Positions 1 through 8,359 of a stretch of DNA of 24,291 bases are shown here, one piece after another; the stretch's first letter is position 1; each line of letters begins with the position of its first letter. The DNA is from GCA-2718815 sp963578105 (GTDB taxonomy: Bacteria; Planctomycetota; Planctomycetia; Pirellulales; Pirellulaceae). The DNA lies in assembly GCA_963578105.1 (NCBI GenBank), contig CAUZBP010000072.1, positions 1 to 24,291 of the forward strand, given 5' to 3'. The position numbers were made by a program, and so were the translations under genes. A model generated the notes under the pieces. The model searched no databases and had not been told where the DNA came from. It worked only from the letters and a program-made list of their open reading frames with translations.

Positions 1-22
1 GTTTCGGGGTTCTGTCAGGAGA

Positions 23-2203
23 ATGTCGATGTGCCAGTCTGGCCGGTTTCTCGTGCTGGTGTTGTTCGTTCTACCAGCCAGCTTACTGGGTCAGGAGGTC
101 TCCGGGGTTCACTGGGCCTTCCAGAAGCCGGTGCGCCCGGAGCTACCGCCGCTTGAGACGTTCCACGACGCGGAGAGGGTCCGTAATCCGATCGACCAAT
201 TCGTTTTGCAAAGATTGGAATCGGCAGGCCTGCGAGGGGCGCCACAGGCTGACCGTACAACGCTTGTCCGGCGCGCGTATTTTGATCTACTGGGCCTGCC
301 ACCGACACCCGATCAGGTGGCGGCATTCGTAGAGGACGACTCGCCCAAGGCCTGGACGAAGCTTATCGACTCGCTGCTGGAGTCAGAGCACTACGGTGAA
401 CGTTGGGGACGACATTGGCTGGACGTTGCCCGCTATGCTGATAGCGGCGGTTATGAAACTGATATCTACTACCGCAACGCATGGCGTTATCGCGATTATG
501 TTGTCAAGAGCTTCAACGACAACAAGCCGTACAACACTTTTGTTCAGGAGCAGATAGCCGGCGACGAACTGTGGCCTGACAACCTCGATCTTGATCCTCG
601 GAGAGTTTACATTGCCTCCGAGGAAAAACGCAAACATCTCGAGGCCCGAATCGGCACGGGGTTTTACGCGTTGGGTCCACGGGTTCACGAATCCGGACTC
701 GACGCCAAGCGACTGGCCTACGAAACATTGACGGATTGGGCCGACACGACGGCTGCTGCATTTATGGGACTGACTCTGGCCTGCGCCCGCTGCCACGAAC
801 ACAAATTTGATCCCTTCACTCAGCAGGATTACTTTTCCTTGCAAGCGATATTCGCCGCTTCCCGCGAGGTTGAGTTGCCGCTGTGGACACCGATGCAGGA
901 GGCTGACTGGCGGGAGGGATATCCCAGGGTGGTGGCCGTCGAAGAGGCTCGAGAAGCATACCACTTATTTGAAGCCAAGGTTCAAGACAAAGAGCTCTCA
1001 CCAGAACAAGAGGCAAAAAAGCAAGAATTGCTCATGACCATTGGGTTGGCGTTGCTTGAACTGCCTAAGGCTGCGGCTGGTCAGAACGGCATCAAATACG
1101 TGGGACTGATGCATATCCCGACGGCAAGCGTGCTTGGACGAGAGCACCCGGCATTGATCAAGCCCATCTATCTACTCGAACGGGGAGAGGTCAGCAAACC
1201 GCAGGAGCAAATGCAGCCTGCTTTGCCGAAAGTGCTTGCCCGGATGACGGATACTCCGGCTCTCTTGCCCACGCCGTTTGGCAGCCGTAAACAACTAGCG
1301 CTGTGGCTGACACAGCCCGAACATCCGTTGACAGCCAGAGTTTTCGTCAATCGTGTCTGGCAGTGGCACTTTGGTCGGGGGATTGTGGAAACCCCCAACG
1401 ATTTTGGCAAGATGGGCCTGGCCCCTTCGCACCCGGAACTGCTCGACTGGCTGGCCACCCATTTTGTGGACGATGGCTGGAACATCAAGAACTTGCATCG
1501 ATTGATGATGAATTCTGCCACTTACCGTCAGGACAGTCGCTTCAGTGGCGAGAACCAATTGATACTGGACCCTGACAACCGGTTGTTGTGGCGGATGAAC
1601 CGCAGGCGGTTGGAGGCCGAGGCACTGTGGGATGCGGTCCATGCGGCGGCCGGGACGTTGAATTTGGCCATCGGTGGTCGTCCGGTTGTCCCGCCACTGG
1701 CCGAAGACGAGATCGCGCCGTTGCGAAAAAAGTGGCACTGGGTGGTCTCCTCAGATCCGGCACAGCACACTCGTCGGGGAATCTATGTCCTGGTACGTCG
1801 GAACTTCAAGTTCCCCATGTTTGAGGTCTTCGATACGCCCGTCACCTCAGTCAGTTGTCCCACCCGTGATGTTACAACCGTTGCCCCCCAGGCACTCTGG
1901 GGACTGAATAATAAAGCCGTCTTTCGACAAGCCATGCATCTGGCCGGCCGAGTTGTCAAGGAATGCGGCGACGACCCGGTGGTCCAAGTCAGTCTTGCTT
2001 TTAAAATGACCTTGGGAAGAGCGCCGACGAGCGAGGAATCGGCCTCGGCCCTGGCATTGTTGAAGACTCTTCAGCAGAACCGGATTGAGCCCCTGGTGGA
2101 TATGCCACCCGGACTGCGAGACGTTGACCCAGCTCAAGCTCATGCCCTTTCCAAGCTATGCCTGACCCTGTTCAACCTCTCCGAATTTGCCTTTATCGAC
2201 TGA
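23..2203 (+). CDS. DUF1549/DUF1553 (PSD1-type) exported protein
   Basis: Planctomycete exported protein of unknown biochemical role. Family members usually sit beside DUF1501 genes and are suspected to act in periplasmic polymer breakdown. An N-terminal hydrophobic segment (residues 8-23) looks like a signal peptide. The HWAFQKP segment (30-36) and DUF1549 (about 55-280) follow, with the family's CARCH motif at 254-258, a CxxCH pattern that could bind haem. DUF1553 spans about 421-700 and begins with the typical TARVFVNRVWQWHFGRG stretch. Many relatives carry an extra N-terminal cytochrome c domain or an inserted LamG domain; this 726-residue protein has neither. The ATG at 23 directly abuts AGGAGA (17-22), so the in-frame ATG at 29, six bases from that site, is the more likely start. 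The next gene begins 22 bp after the stop, which suggests an operon. Family is certain; function is not. Confidence 0.93.
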   Translation: MSMCQSGRFLVLVLFVLPASLLGQEVSGVHWAFQKPVRPELPPLETFHDAERVRNPIDQFVLQRLESAGLRGAPQADRTTLVRRAYFDLLGLPPTPDQVAAFVEDDSPKAWTKLIDSLLESEHYGERWGRHWLDVARYADSGGYETDIYYRNAWRYRDYVVKSFNDNKPYNTFVQEQIAGDELWPDNLDLDPRRVYIASEEKRKHLEARIGTGFYALGPRVHESGLDAKRLAYETLTDWADTTAAAFMGLTLACARCHEHKFDPFTQQDYFSLQAIFAASREVELPLWTPMQEADWREGYPRVVAVEEAREAYHLFEAKVQDKELSPEQEAKKQELLMTIGLALLELPKAAAGQNGIKYVGLMHIPTASVLGREHPALIKPIYLLERGEVSKPQEQMQPALPKVLARMTDTPALLPTPFGSRKQLALWLTQPEHPLTARVFVNRVWQWHFGRGIVETPNDFGKMGLAPSHPELLDWLATHFVDDGWNIKNLHRLMMNSATYRQDSRFSGENQLILDPDNRLLWRMNRRRLEAEALWDAVHAAAGTLNLAIGGRPVVPPLAEDEIAPLRKKWHWVVSSDPAQHTRRGIYVLVRRNFKFPMFEVFDTPVTSVSCPTRDVTTVAPQALWGLNNKAVFRQAMHLAGRVVKECGDDPVVQVSLAFKMTLGRAPTSEESASALALLKTLQQNRIEPLVDMPPGLRDVDPAQAHALSKLCLTLFNLSEFAFID

Positions 2204-2225
2204 CTATCAACTCGAGATTTTAAAA

Positions 2226-3632
2226 ATGATGTCGTTTCATTCCCGTCGCGAATTTCTGCAGAATAGTGGTTTGGGATTTGGCGCGCTGGCACTGAGTGAT
2301 CTGCTCACCACCGAGACACGCGCTGAGGACACGTTCGCCAACCCGCTATCTGTCCGACCGATGCACGTCCCCGGTACAGCGAAGAGCGTTATCTTTTTGT
2401 TCATGCAAGGCGGACCAAGCCAGTTGGAGACATTTGATCCTAAGCCGGTGTTGACGAAGTTTGAAGGGCAGCTGCTGCCGGAAAGCCTGCGAGAGTTTGA
2501 CCTGGCCCAGATCAACACCGCGGATTCACAAGTCATGGGTCCACAGTTTTCTTTTCAAAAATACGGTCAAAGTGGTCAGGAGATTTCCAGCATCTTTCCT
2601 CGGTTGGCGGAGCAAGCGGACAAGCTGGCGATTGTTCGTTCCATGCACCACGAGCTTTTTATTCACGGGTCGGCGATGATCATGATGCACTCCGGTACAC
2701 GCTTACTTGGACATCCCACCGTGGGAGCCTGGGCGGTCTACGGGTTGGGTTCGGAAAGCGACAATCTGCCAGCTTACATCGCTATGACCGATGACGTCTT
2801 CCGCAATGGTGCCTCCATGTATACTTCCGGCTTTCTGCCTGCCGTGTTTCAGGGTACGCCCATGCGGAGCGCGGGAACACCGGTCCAGAACTTGGTCCGC
2901 CACCAAGATATCTCGGCGCCCGAGCAACGACTATTACTTGATCAGATCAATCGGTGGAACCAGCAGCATCGCCAGATGCGCCCCGCGGATAGCCGTCTGG
3001 ATGCCCGCATCGCAAACTACGAACTGGCGTTTCGTATGCAGTCGGCTGCGCCGGAGTTGATCGATCTTTCAGGTGAGTCCCGGGTGACTCGTGCGTTGTA
3101 CGGCGTTGACGAGGAGCCATCCGCGCGATACGGCAAGATGTGTTTGATGGCCCGTCGTATGGTCGAACGAGGAGTTCGTTACGTGCAGCTGATCTGCAGT
3201 GGTTGGGATGCCCACAGCGACTGCAAATCCAATCACGAAATTCAAGGCCAGAAAGTCGATCGTCCTATTGCCGGTTTGATCACCGATCTCGAGCAACGTG
3301 GGCTGTTAGAAAGCACACTCCTGGTGTGGGTTGGCGAATTCGGACGCACACCAATCCGACAGGGGACCAACGGCCGCGATCATCATCCCTACGGGTTCAG
3401 CGCTTGGCTGGCCGGTGGCGGTATCGCCGGGGGAAAGACGATCGGGGCGACGGACGATTTTGGTTTTGCCGCAATTGACGATAAAGTCCATGTCAACGAC
3501 CTGCATGCGACGATGCTTGGTCTGATGGGCATCGACCACGAGAAGTTGACTTATTTCTTTGAGGGTCGTAACCATCGTTTGACCGACGTGGGTGGCCAAA
3601 ATAACTTGGCGGCGCGATTAGTTCGCGCCTGA
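2226..3632 (+). CDS. DUF1501 family protein, Tat-exported
   Basis: Planctomycete DUF1501 protein, a distant member of the alkaline phosphatase/sulfatase fold, 468 residues from this start. The N-terminus carries a twin-arginine signal (SRREFL, residues 6-11, then a hydrophobic stretch), so it is probably folded in the cytoplasm with its cofactor and exported by Tat. Family motifs are visible: QGGPSQLETFDPKP (61-74), GWDAH (326-330), GEFGRTP (370-376), GRDHHP (383-388), and the C-terminal DLHATMLGLMGIDH segment. The frame can be opened from a TTG at 2187, but that would overlap the upstream gene and push the Tat motif inward; ATG at 2226 (or 2229) is preferred. It follows the DUF1549/DUF1553 gene, the usual partner arrangement. 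Substrate is unknown. Confidence 0.93.
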   Translation: MMSFHSRREFLQNSGLGFGALALSDLLTTETRAEDTFANPLSVRPMHVPGTAKSVIFLFMQGGPSQLETFDPKPVLTKFEGQLLPESLREFDLAQINTADSQVMGPQFSFQKYGQSGQEISSIFPRLAEQADKLAIVRSMHHELFIHGSAMIMMHSGTRLLGHPTVGAWAVYGLGSESDNLPAYIAMTDDVFRNGASMYTSGFLPAVFQGTPMRSAGTPVQNLVRHQDISAPEQRLLLDQINRWNQQHRQMRPADSRLDARIANYELAFRMQSAAPELIDLSGESRVTRALYGVDEEPSARYGKMCLMARRMVERGVRYVQLICSGWDAHSDCKSNHEIQGQKVDRPIAGLITDLEQRGLLESTLLVWVGEFGRTPIRQGTNGRDHHPYGFSAWLAGGGIAGGKTIGATDDFGFAAIDDKVHVNDLHATMLGLMGIDHEKLTYFFEGRNHRLTDVGGQNNLAARLVRA

Positions 3633-3757
3633 CCGGATGAAGTACCCTGGAAGAAACGACAACGGGGCACCAACCGAGCTGTTGAAATCCGTTATGCACA
3701 TCCGGAAATCTGCGTTGACCGGTTCGTGCGCAGCACCAGCAGTAGTGGCATGAAGAA
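3633..3757. other. Convergent intergenic spacer
   Basis: Gap between two genes that converge. A perfect 7-bp inverted repeat, CCGGATG at 3633-3639 and CATCCGG at 3699-3705, encloses 59 bases. It may help end transcription, but there is no U-rich tract and no short-loop hairpin, so this is weak. Confidence 0.3.
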
Positions 3758-4732
3758 CTATCTTTCAGGCGCTACCTGTCTCAGGAATTGCAACGCCCGG
3801 TGGAATCGATTGCTTTTCGCAGACGTCAGATCCCAGGCAGTTAACCACTGCTGTTCGTTAGGCTGCATTTCCAAGTCCTCTCGCAGGCGGCGGTCGAAAT
3901 CAGGCATGTGCGCTGCACCGTAAAAAATACCAATCCGCTGCTTGCCTTTGGACAGCTCGGTTTGCAATGCTCGCATGGCGGCTTGGTTTCGGTCGTTAAT
4001 TAACATGCGGTTCAACGTTTTTCCTAAACCCGACTCCAGGTTGTCGGAATCCGTGAAATACACCGCCAACTTGCGTTTCATATCAAGCGGATCACTTAGC
4101 ATCTCTAGAATGTTGGTTGTTGCGGACGGGTTGGTGGGATCATTCTGCTGGTCCTGTTGAATCCTATCCTGCTTTTCCTGGATGTCATCAAACACCTCCA
4201 TGGCGATCGATAACATGTCCTCGCCTCGTTCCGACATTCTTCGGGCCATTTCTTCGGGGGAAAGATCAGCGTGTACGAAGTTGGGCTTTGCGTAGTCAAT
4301 GTGATCCAATTGGGATTCCAACCCCAGCATGATCCCCGGAAGTCGCTGCAACATGGAAAAAATGTTTGTGTCCTGACCAGTGTGACGGGTTGGAATGGCA
4401 TTCTTGGGTGCGACCAACTCATAAAGTAAAACATCATAGCTTTCAAACTGTTTGTTTAAGGCACCGTAGTAAGACAGCTCGCCCAGGTGTACAGCTGCAA
4501 TCAGATCAACGACCCGACCATCCCTCTTGAGCCGATAGCTGGTAATTGCTGTTTGCATCGCCAGGGGCTGCTCATTCTTATCGGTTTGTATCCGGATGAA
4601 TTTAGAATGCTGCTGTGCAGAGTCCTTGTCACGCGACTGCCCTTCATCTGCAAAACTGATTGCGACCACGGGGTTTGAAACGCAAAGACCTGCGGTGATG
4701 GCTGAAACAATGGCTAACCGATTGAATGTCAT
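3758..4732 (-). CDS. TraB/GumN (TIKI superfamily)-like exported protein
   Basis: Secreted protein of the TraB/PrgY/GumN-TIKI superfamily, 324 residues. The animal TIKI members are metal-dependent proteases; bacterial members are mostly uncharacterised. Residues 1-29 look like a signal peptide (hydrophobic 7-27). The superfamily usually has two GxxH motifs and conserved glutamates. Here the second motif is intact (GAAH, 272-275), while the first reads AAVH (79-82), alanine replacing glycine. The glutamate in VLLYELVAP (105) and the arginine in INDRNQAAM (248) fit the family. Residues 176-205 are charged and may form a short helix. AGGA, nine bases before the ATG at 4732, serves as ribosome-binding site. 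It converges on the DUF1501 gene and is divergent from the sulfatase-like gene. Fold assignment is good; activity is inferred. Confidence 0.82.
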   Translation of the reverse strand: MTFNRLAIVSAITAGLCVSNPVVAISFADEGQSRDKDSAQQHSKFIRIQTDKNEQPLAMQTAITSYRLKRDGRVVDLIAAVHLGELSYYGALNKQFESYDVLLYELVAPKNAIPTRHTGQDTNIFSMLQRLPGIMLGLESQLDHIDYAKPNFVHADLSPEEMARRMSERGEDMLSIAMEVFDDIQEKQDRIQQDQQNDPTNPSATTNILEMLSDPLDMKRKLAVYFTDSDNLESGLGKTLNRMLINDRNQAAMRALQTELSKGKQRIGIFYGAAHMPDFDRRLREDLEMQPNEQQWLTAWDLTSAKSNRFHRALQFLRQVAPER

Positions 4733-4901
4733 TGAGAAGTTTCCTGTACTGATTCATACGAGTAGAACTTGTGGTACGCCTTCAGCGAGAAAAACGCAAC
4801 TACTCAATAGTTCGTTGGTTGGCAAAAAATCTTGCCGCCAGACGCAATTCATGGCTGTAAAACAACTTGCAATCGAAGGCAATGTTCAAATAAGCGGGCA
4901 A

Positions 4902-4971
4902 TGCCGGGTGGGAACCACCGGGCCGTGCTTCCCCAGCCAGGGGGGCATGAGCCGGTTGGTGTGGTGCACCA
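4902..4971 (+). ncRNA. Candidate structured RNA (three hairpins)
   Basis: Three potential hairpins lie next to each other. The first (4902-4922) has nine-base arms with one G-G mismatch around a GAA loop. The second (4929-4945) pairs TTCCCC with GGGGGG around AGCCA, four GC pairs plus two GU. The third (4959-4971) pairs GGTG with CACC. The island is much more GC-rich than its flanks. It could be a small RNA read rightwards, ending at the hairpin and T-run at 5019-5039, or a leader element of the TraB-like gene read leftwards. I recognise no known RNA family in it. Confidence 0.25.
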
Positions 4972-5018
4972 TTTATATTATTAGTCAGGAAGCGGCTGGT
5001 TGACCCTTGAATTGTTGT

Positions 5019-5039
5019 GGGGGAACCATAGGTTCTTTT
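5019..5039 (+). terminator. Weak hairpin-plus-T terminator candidate
   Basis: GAACC (5023-5027) pairs with GGTTC (5031-5035) around an ATA loop. Up to three or four G-U pairs extend the stem, and TTTT follows. It could end a transcript coming from the hairpin island just upstream. Confidence 0.3.
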
Positions 5040-5109
5040 CGTTATGAAACGGCGAGCTACCGGCTTCTCCCGCTTGATTTAGCACCACCAGCAACACGGC
5101 CCTCAAATC

Positions 5110-5138
5110 TTGATCCCAGCGCAGCGGCAAGCTATACT
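5110..5138 (+). promoter_or_regulatory. Sigma70-type promoter for the sulfatase-like gene
   Basis: TTGATC (5110-5115) and TATACT (5133-5138) are separated by exactly 17 bases. The -35 matches four of six consensus positions and the -10 five of six. Transcription would start near 5145 and give a leader of about 90 bases before the ATG at 5233. It is the best promoter match I found in the window. Confidence 0.55.
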
Positions 5139-5232
5139 TAAAAAAGGGAGTGAGAACGGCGATCCGTCATCGATCGACTGCCCGACGTCTTGATGAGCTC
5201 ACGAAATTCTGTTTTGTGAATTCAGAGCCCCT

Positions 5233-6768
5233 ATGCGAAACCACTTCTACTCCATGCGAATTAAAGCACTCGCCATGGGTGCAGGTTTTGCCGCGATGTT
5301 GTTGTTGGGCTGCTCGCCAGACGAGCACCAGCTTCTCTCCACCGAAGACCTGGTGGCCAACACACCCGCTTCTACCAAACTTCGTATTGAAGAACGCATT
5401 CCAGATGCGAATCTCATTTTAATCGTCAGCGACACGATGCGCCGTGATCGCATGGGTGTTTACGGTGGTCCGGCCCAGACGCGCGCGTTTGATTCCTTTG
5501 CAAAACAGAACATTCTGTTCGAGCATGCTTACACGCAGTCACCCTGGACGAAGCCTTCGATGGCAACGACGTTCACATCGATCTACCCTTCGCAACACAA
5601 GGTACTGGATCATCCGCAACCGATCAGAGGTCGTAGCGGAACAACCCAGTCCCGGCCAATCCTTGAGTGTGATGTCTTGAATCAAAAGTTCACAACGATG
5701 GCCGAAGTCTTGCGCGAGTCAGGATTTCGCACGGCAGCTTTTGTCGGCAATCCCTGGATGGTTAAGCCACTTGGATTTTCACAAGGCTTTCAAGTCTACG
5801 ACGATTCGTTTGCCGATTTTGATGTTGCAGGAAACGTGATTAGTGATGCCGGTTTACAGTGGCTGCAAGATGTCGGGACCGGTGAAAGATTTTTTCTTTA
5901 CCTTCATTACATGGATTGCCACCGGCCCTATGCTCCGGTCAGTATCAGCCAACTTGCTGAACGTGCAACCCAATCCCAACCGGAAGGTCGAACTCTCTCG
6001 CGGCGAGCTGCTGAAGAAATAGGCTGGGAGGTTCGCATCGAAGGAGGGCAGTCATTAAGGGACACGGCGATTCGGCCGTCCACACAATTGATCGAAATGG
6101 CATATGACGGTGGCGTGGAGCAGTTTGACCAGGCACTGGAAGCATTCCTTGCTGGCTTCGCTGACCATCCTGCCTACGAGCGTACAGCGATTCTGATTAT
6201 CTCTGACCACGGTGAAGCGCTCTACACTCGCGGTTACGGGAATCACGGACAAGGGCTTTATAACGACGAGGCACAAATTCCCTTTGCGGCTCGATTGCCG
6301 GGTGTGCTGTCCAGCGAAAATCGGATTCAACAACCGGTCGGGTTGGTTGACCTATTACCCAGTTGTTGTACGTACTTGGGGATTGAGTGTCCGGAGACGG
6401 CGTTTGGCGAAAGTTGGCTCACCACGAACTCGGAACCAGAAAAGATGAATCGGCGGCCGACGATTGTTGAAGGCGTGGGCGGAAAACCGTCACACCGGGC
6501 AATTGTCCAAGGTGCCTACAAGCTTCTCTGGCAACCTCAGGCCGGTCCGGACGGTAAGATCACCGCCCTGTTTAATCTTGCAGACGATCCTCATGAAACA
6601 CACGATTTGTTTGAACAGGAGCACGATAAACAAGTCCAGCGACTTGTCGCCGGTCTGTTACAAGCGGGGCGCGGGACCGTTCCTGAATTCATCGCACCCG
6701 ATAAAGAATATGCCCCTATTGATCCTGCGGTGCAGCGGAGACTCAAGTCTTTGGGGTATCTCAAGTAG
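5233..6768 (+). CDS. Sulfatase-superfamily lipoprotein with Thr at the nucleophile site
   Basis: Alkaline phosphatase/sulfatase-fold hydrolase or transferase, 511 residues, anchored as a lipoprotein (hydrophobic segment, then LLLGC with Cys27). Metal-site elements are clear: SDTMRRD (66-72), LHYMDCH (224-230), SDHGE (324-328) and GNHGQ (336-340). The C-terminus RRLKSLGYLK is also typical of this branch. True sulfatases carry Cys or Ser in C/S-x-P-x-R, converted to formylglycine. Here the aligned segment is WTKPSM (105-110), with Thr106 at the nucleophile position and Met110 in place of Arg. That resembles phospho- and phosphoglycerol-transferase relatives more than sulfatases, so automatic naming as a sulfatase may mislead. 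The start at 5233 has only a weak CAGAG ribosome site; ATG 5254 is possible and keeps the lipobox. A good promoter lies at 5110-5138. Confidence 0.88.
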   Translation: MRNHFYSMRIKALAMGAGFAAMLLLGCSPDEHQLLSTEDLVANTPASTKLRIEERIPDANLILIVSDTMRRDRMGVYGGPAQTRAFDSFAKQNILFEHAYTQSPWTKPSMATTFTSIYPSQHKVLDHPQPIRGRSGTTQSRPILECDVLNQKFTTMAEVLRESGFRTAAFVGNPWMVKPLGFSQGFQVYDDSFADFDVAGNVISDAGLQWLQDVGTGERFFLYLHYMDCHRPYAPVSISQLAERATQSQPEGRTLSRRAAEEIGWEVRIEGGQSLRDTAIRPSTQLIEMAYDGGVEQFDQALEAFLAGFADHPAYERTAILIISDHGEALYTRGYGNHGQGLYNDEAQIPFAARLPGVLSSENRIQQPVGLVDLLPSCCTYLGIECPETAFGESWLTTNSEPEKMNRRPTIVEGVGGKPSHRAIVQGAYKLLWQPQAGPDGKITALFNLADDPHETHDLFEQEHDKQVQRLVAGLLQAGRGTVPEFIAPDKEYAPIDPAVQRRLKSLGYLK

Positions 6769-6785
6769 TCGGGATCGCCGGGTGG

Positions 6786-6930
6786 AGCTGGGCTGTGAGA
6801 TGACACGATCCAGCTGCCAGGGTTGTCTTGGGAGGTGCGCTGTCCGGTCAGGAGACTTTTCTGGGTTAGGGTGTCATCCAGCAAGGCTGGTTAACTTCCT
6901 GGCAGCCATGTTGCCACTGTCAGCCAGTGG
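6786..6930 (+). ncRNA. Candidate structured RNA with pseudoknot topology
   Basis: Perfect inverted repeats are packed together. GATGACAC (6799-6806) matches GTGTCATC (6871-6878). GCTGCCAGG (6813-6821) matches CCTGGCAGC (6898-6906). The two pairs are interleaved, as in a pseudoknot. A hairpin CCAGC-AAG-GCTGG sits at 6878-6890, and another, CCACTG with CAGTGG, at 6914-6930. AGCTGG (6786-6791) can alternatively pair with CCAGCT (6810-6815). It starts about 17 bases after the lipoprotein stop, so it could be that gene's 3' end or a separate RNA. No known family recognised. Confidence 0.3.
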
Positions 6931-7360
6931 GCAGTGAAAAGACCGTCTGGGCTGCAATCGGACTCGGGGATGCCTACACTACAAGCTGGGAAGTCCCCAT
7001 ACTAAGCCACGGTGAAGCTCAGGCCAGATTGCAAGCGTTTTGCCCGGAGCAGTTGGCAGATCGGGTCGATATTGGTCGTGGAAACTCCGCATTTGAAACC
7101 ATCGAAGCAGCAGAATAGACTCAGAGAAAGAAACAAAACCCTGCCTGGACAAAATTCGAGGCACAGCACCAAGAAGTAATAGGACCAACGACAAGACTGG
7201 TTTCTGCCACGGCACCGACCGCAATTCACGTCGACTAAAAACCGTGGTAAGGTTCGGTTTCTATAACGAGAAGAACATTCACTGCCGGGAAAGGTTCGGA
7301 TGGCGTCGCAGAAGTTCTAACGAACCGTCGATTGAAACGTCAATGTGTTTCGTCACGTGA

Positions 7361-7366
7361 AGGAGG
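7361..7366 (+). promoter_or_regulatory. Strong ribosome-binding site
   Basis: A perfect AGGAGG lies eight bases before the ATG at 7375. It fixes the start of the CBM9-like gene even though that start gives an unusually long hydrophilic N-terminus. Confidence 0.75.
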
Positions 7367-7374
7367 GATAAAAG

Positions 7375-8208
7375 ATGAAAATGCGAGCACAAGCCACTCC
7401 TCAATTGACCACCGTATGGGGGGTGGCTCACAGGAGGACTCCAACCCGGGCAACCAAGTTGGCTGTTGGTCACGCAATCCTTTCGTTGTTGACTGTGCTC
7501 GGATGCACCTTGGCGGGCGATGCTGCGGATGGTGAATCACCACGAACCCATCGGGTGTCACGAGTGAAACAACCGCTTGTGGTCGAAGCGGCGTGGCAGG
7601 AGACCGCATGGCGGACTATCAAACCACTCACATTGCGCTACTTCATGGGCTCCCAGCCGGACCATTTTCCCCGTGTACAGGCGAGGGTCGCCTATGACGA
7701 CCACGCCATCTATGTCATGTTCCACGTGGCGGATCGCTATGTCCGGGCGGTGGCCCAAAAGCACCAGGAAGCAGTCTGTCTGGATAGCTGCGTGGAATTT
7801 TTCTTCACGCCGAGCGAGAAGGTATCCAAAGGATATTTTAATCTCGAGATGAACTGCGGGGGAACCATGCTGTTTCGCTATCAGGACGGTCGAACAAATT
7901 CCTCCGCATCGATCGAGCAGAATGACTTGGATCAGATTGAGGTAGCACACAACATGCCGAAAATTATTGATCCGGAAATCGAAGGCCCGACCGACTGGAC
8001 GGTGGCCTATCGTTTGCCACTCGAGTTGCTAAGGAAATACGCCTCCAGCGACTTTGATCAACCCGCTCCAGGTGTGAAGTGGCGGGCCAACTTCTACAAA
8101 TGCGCAGATAGTACGTCGCACCCGCATTGGCTGACCTGGTCGCAGGTAAAATCCCAGGGACCGAATTTTCATCGGCCCGACCAATTTGGAATCTTGGAGT
8201 TTGAGTGA
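7375..8208 (+). CDS. CBM9-like (DOMON-fold) exported protein
   Basis: Exported carbohydrate-binding-like protein, 277 residues. Residues 62-275 resemble family-9-like binding modules: a strand pair with EAAWQETAWR (71-80), RVAYDDHAIYVMFHVAD, then CLDSCVEFFFTP and a GYFNLEMNCGGTML segment. Such domains bind sugars or, in DOMON relatives, haem; no catalytic site is evident. A hydrophobic stretch (28-47) precedes TVLGC (Cys44), a possible but imperfect lipobox, since leucine at -2 is uncommon. About 27 hydrophilic residues precede the hydrophobic stretch, long for a signal peptide, yet the AGGAGG site supports this start. It stands alone, converging on the dehydrogenase gene. It may bind polysaccharide at the cell surface, by inference. 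Confidence 0.8.
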   Translation: MKMRAQATPQLTTVWGVAHRRTPTRATKLAVGHAILSLLTVLGCTLAGDAADGESPRTHRVSRVKQPLVVEAAWQETAWRTIKPLTLRYFMGSQPDHFPRVQARVAYDDHAIYVMFHVADRYVRAVAQKHQEAVCLDSCVEFFFTPSEKVSKGYFNLEMNCGGTMLFRYQDGRTNSSASIEQNDLDQIEVAHNMPKIIDPEIEGPTDWTVAYRLPLELLRKYASSDFDQPAPGVKWRANFYKCADSTSHPHWLTWSQVKSQGPNFHRPDQFGILEFE

Positions 8209-8359
8209 AATAACGGGTTCGAATCAGGTTGGTGGTCGTTGATGTCCGTTAGGTCCCTTGGTGCGAGAAATGACTTAAGTGCAAGATGTGCTCCATGGTC
8301 GGCCCGCTCCGACTTCCCGAACGTGACAAGGTTGCCGGCCGCAAATTGTTACAATCGAG

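Larger units (their letters stand above)
4733..5232. other. Divergent intergenic region with hairpin island and promoter
   Basis: About 500 bases with no convincing gene. The left part (4733-4890) is AT-leaning leader for the TraB-like gene. A GC-rich island (about 4898-4971) holds three adjacent potential hairpins. A short hairpin followed by a T-run lies at 5019-5039, and a sigma70-type promoter for the sulfatase-like gene at 5110-5138. An out-of-frame ORF opening at GTG 5150 overlaps the lipoprotein gene and resembles no protein I know. Confidence 0.5.
6769..7374. other. Intergenic region with dense inverted repeats
   Basis: About 600 bases without a convincing gene. The first 160 bases are unusually rich in perfect inverted repeats. 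The rest looks like ordinary leader sequence for the CBM9-like gene and ends in a strong ribosome-binding site. TATAAC at 7262-7267 could be a -10 element, but no matching -35 is seen. A 63-codon GTG-started frame at 6927-7118 has fairly protein-like composition, yet I recognise nothing in it and its start lies inside a hairpin. Confidence 0.45.

Noticed and set aside
2187..2225. TTG start giving a longer DUF1501 protein overlapping the upstream gene.
   Set aside because: It would place 13 residues before the Tat signal; ATG 2226 gives a normal Tat leader and no overlap.
5150..5422. 90-codon frame starting just after the promoter of the lipoprotein gene.
   Set aside because: It overlaps the lipoprotein gene out of frame, and its product resembles nothing; the lipoprotein frame carries clear motifs.
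6927..7118. 63-codon GTG frame with fairly protein-like composition after the sulfatase-like gene.
   Set aside because: No recognisable domain, no ribosome site, and its start lies inside a hairpin; at best a gene remnant.
8214..8226. GGGTTCGAATCAGG resembles a tRNA T-arm.
   Set aside because: The 3' side does not pair (no CCCG) and no acceptor, D or anticodon arms can be drawn around it.
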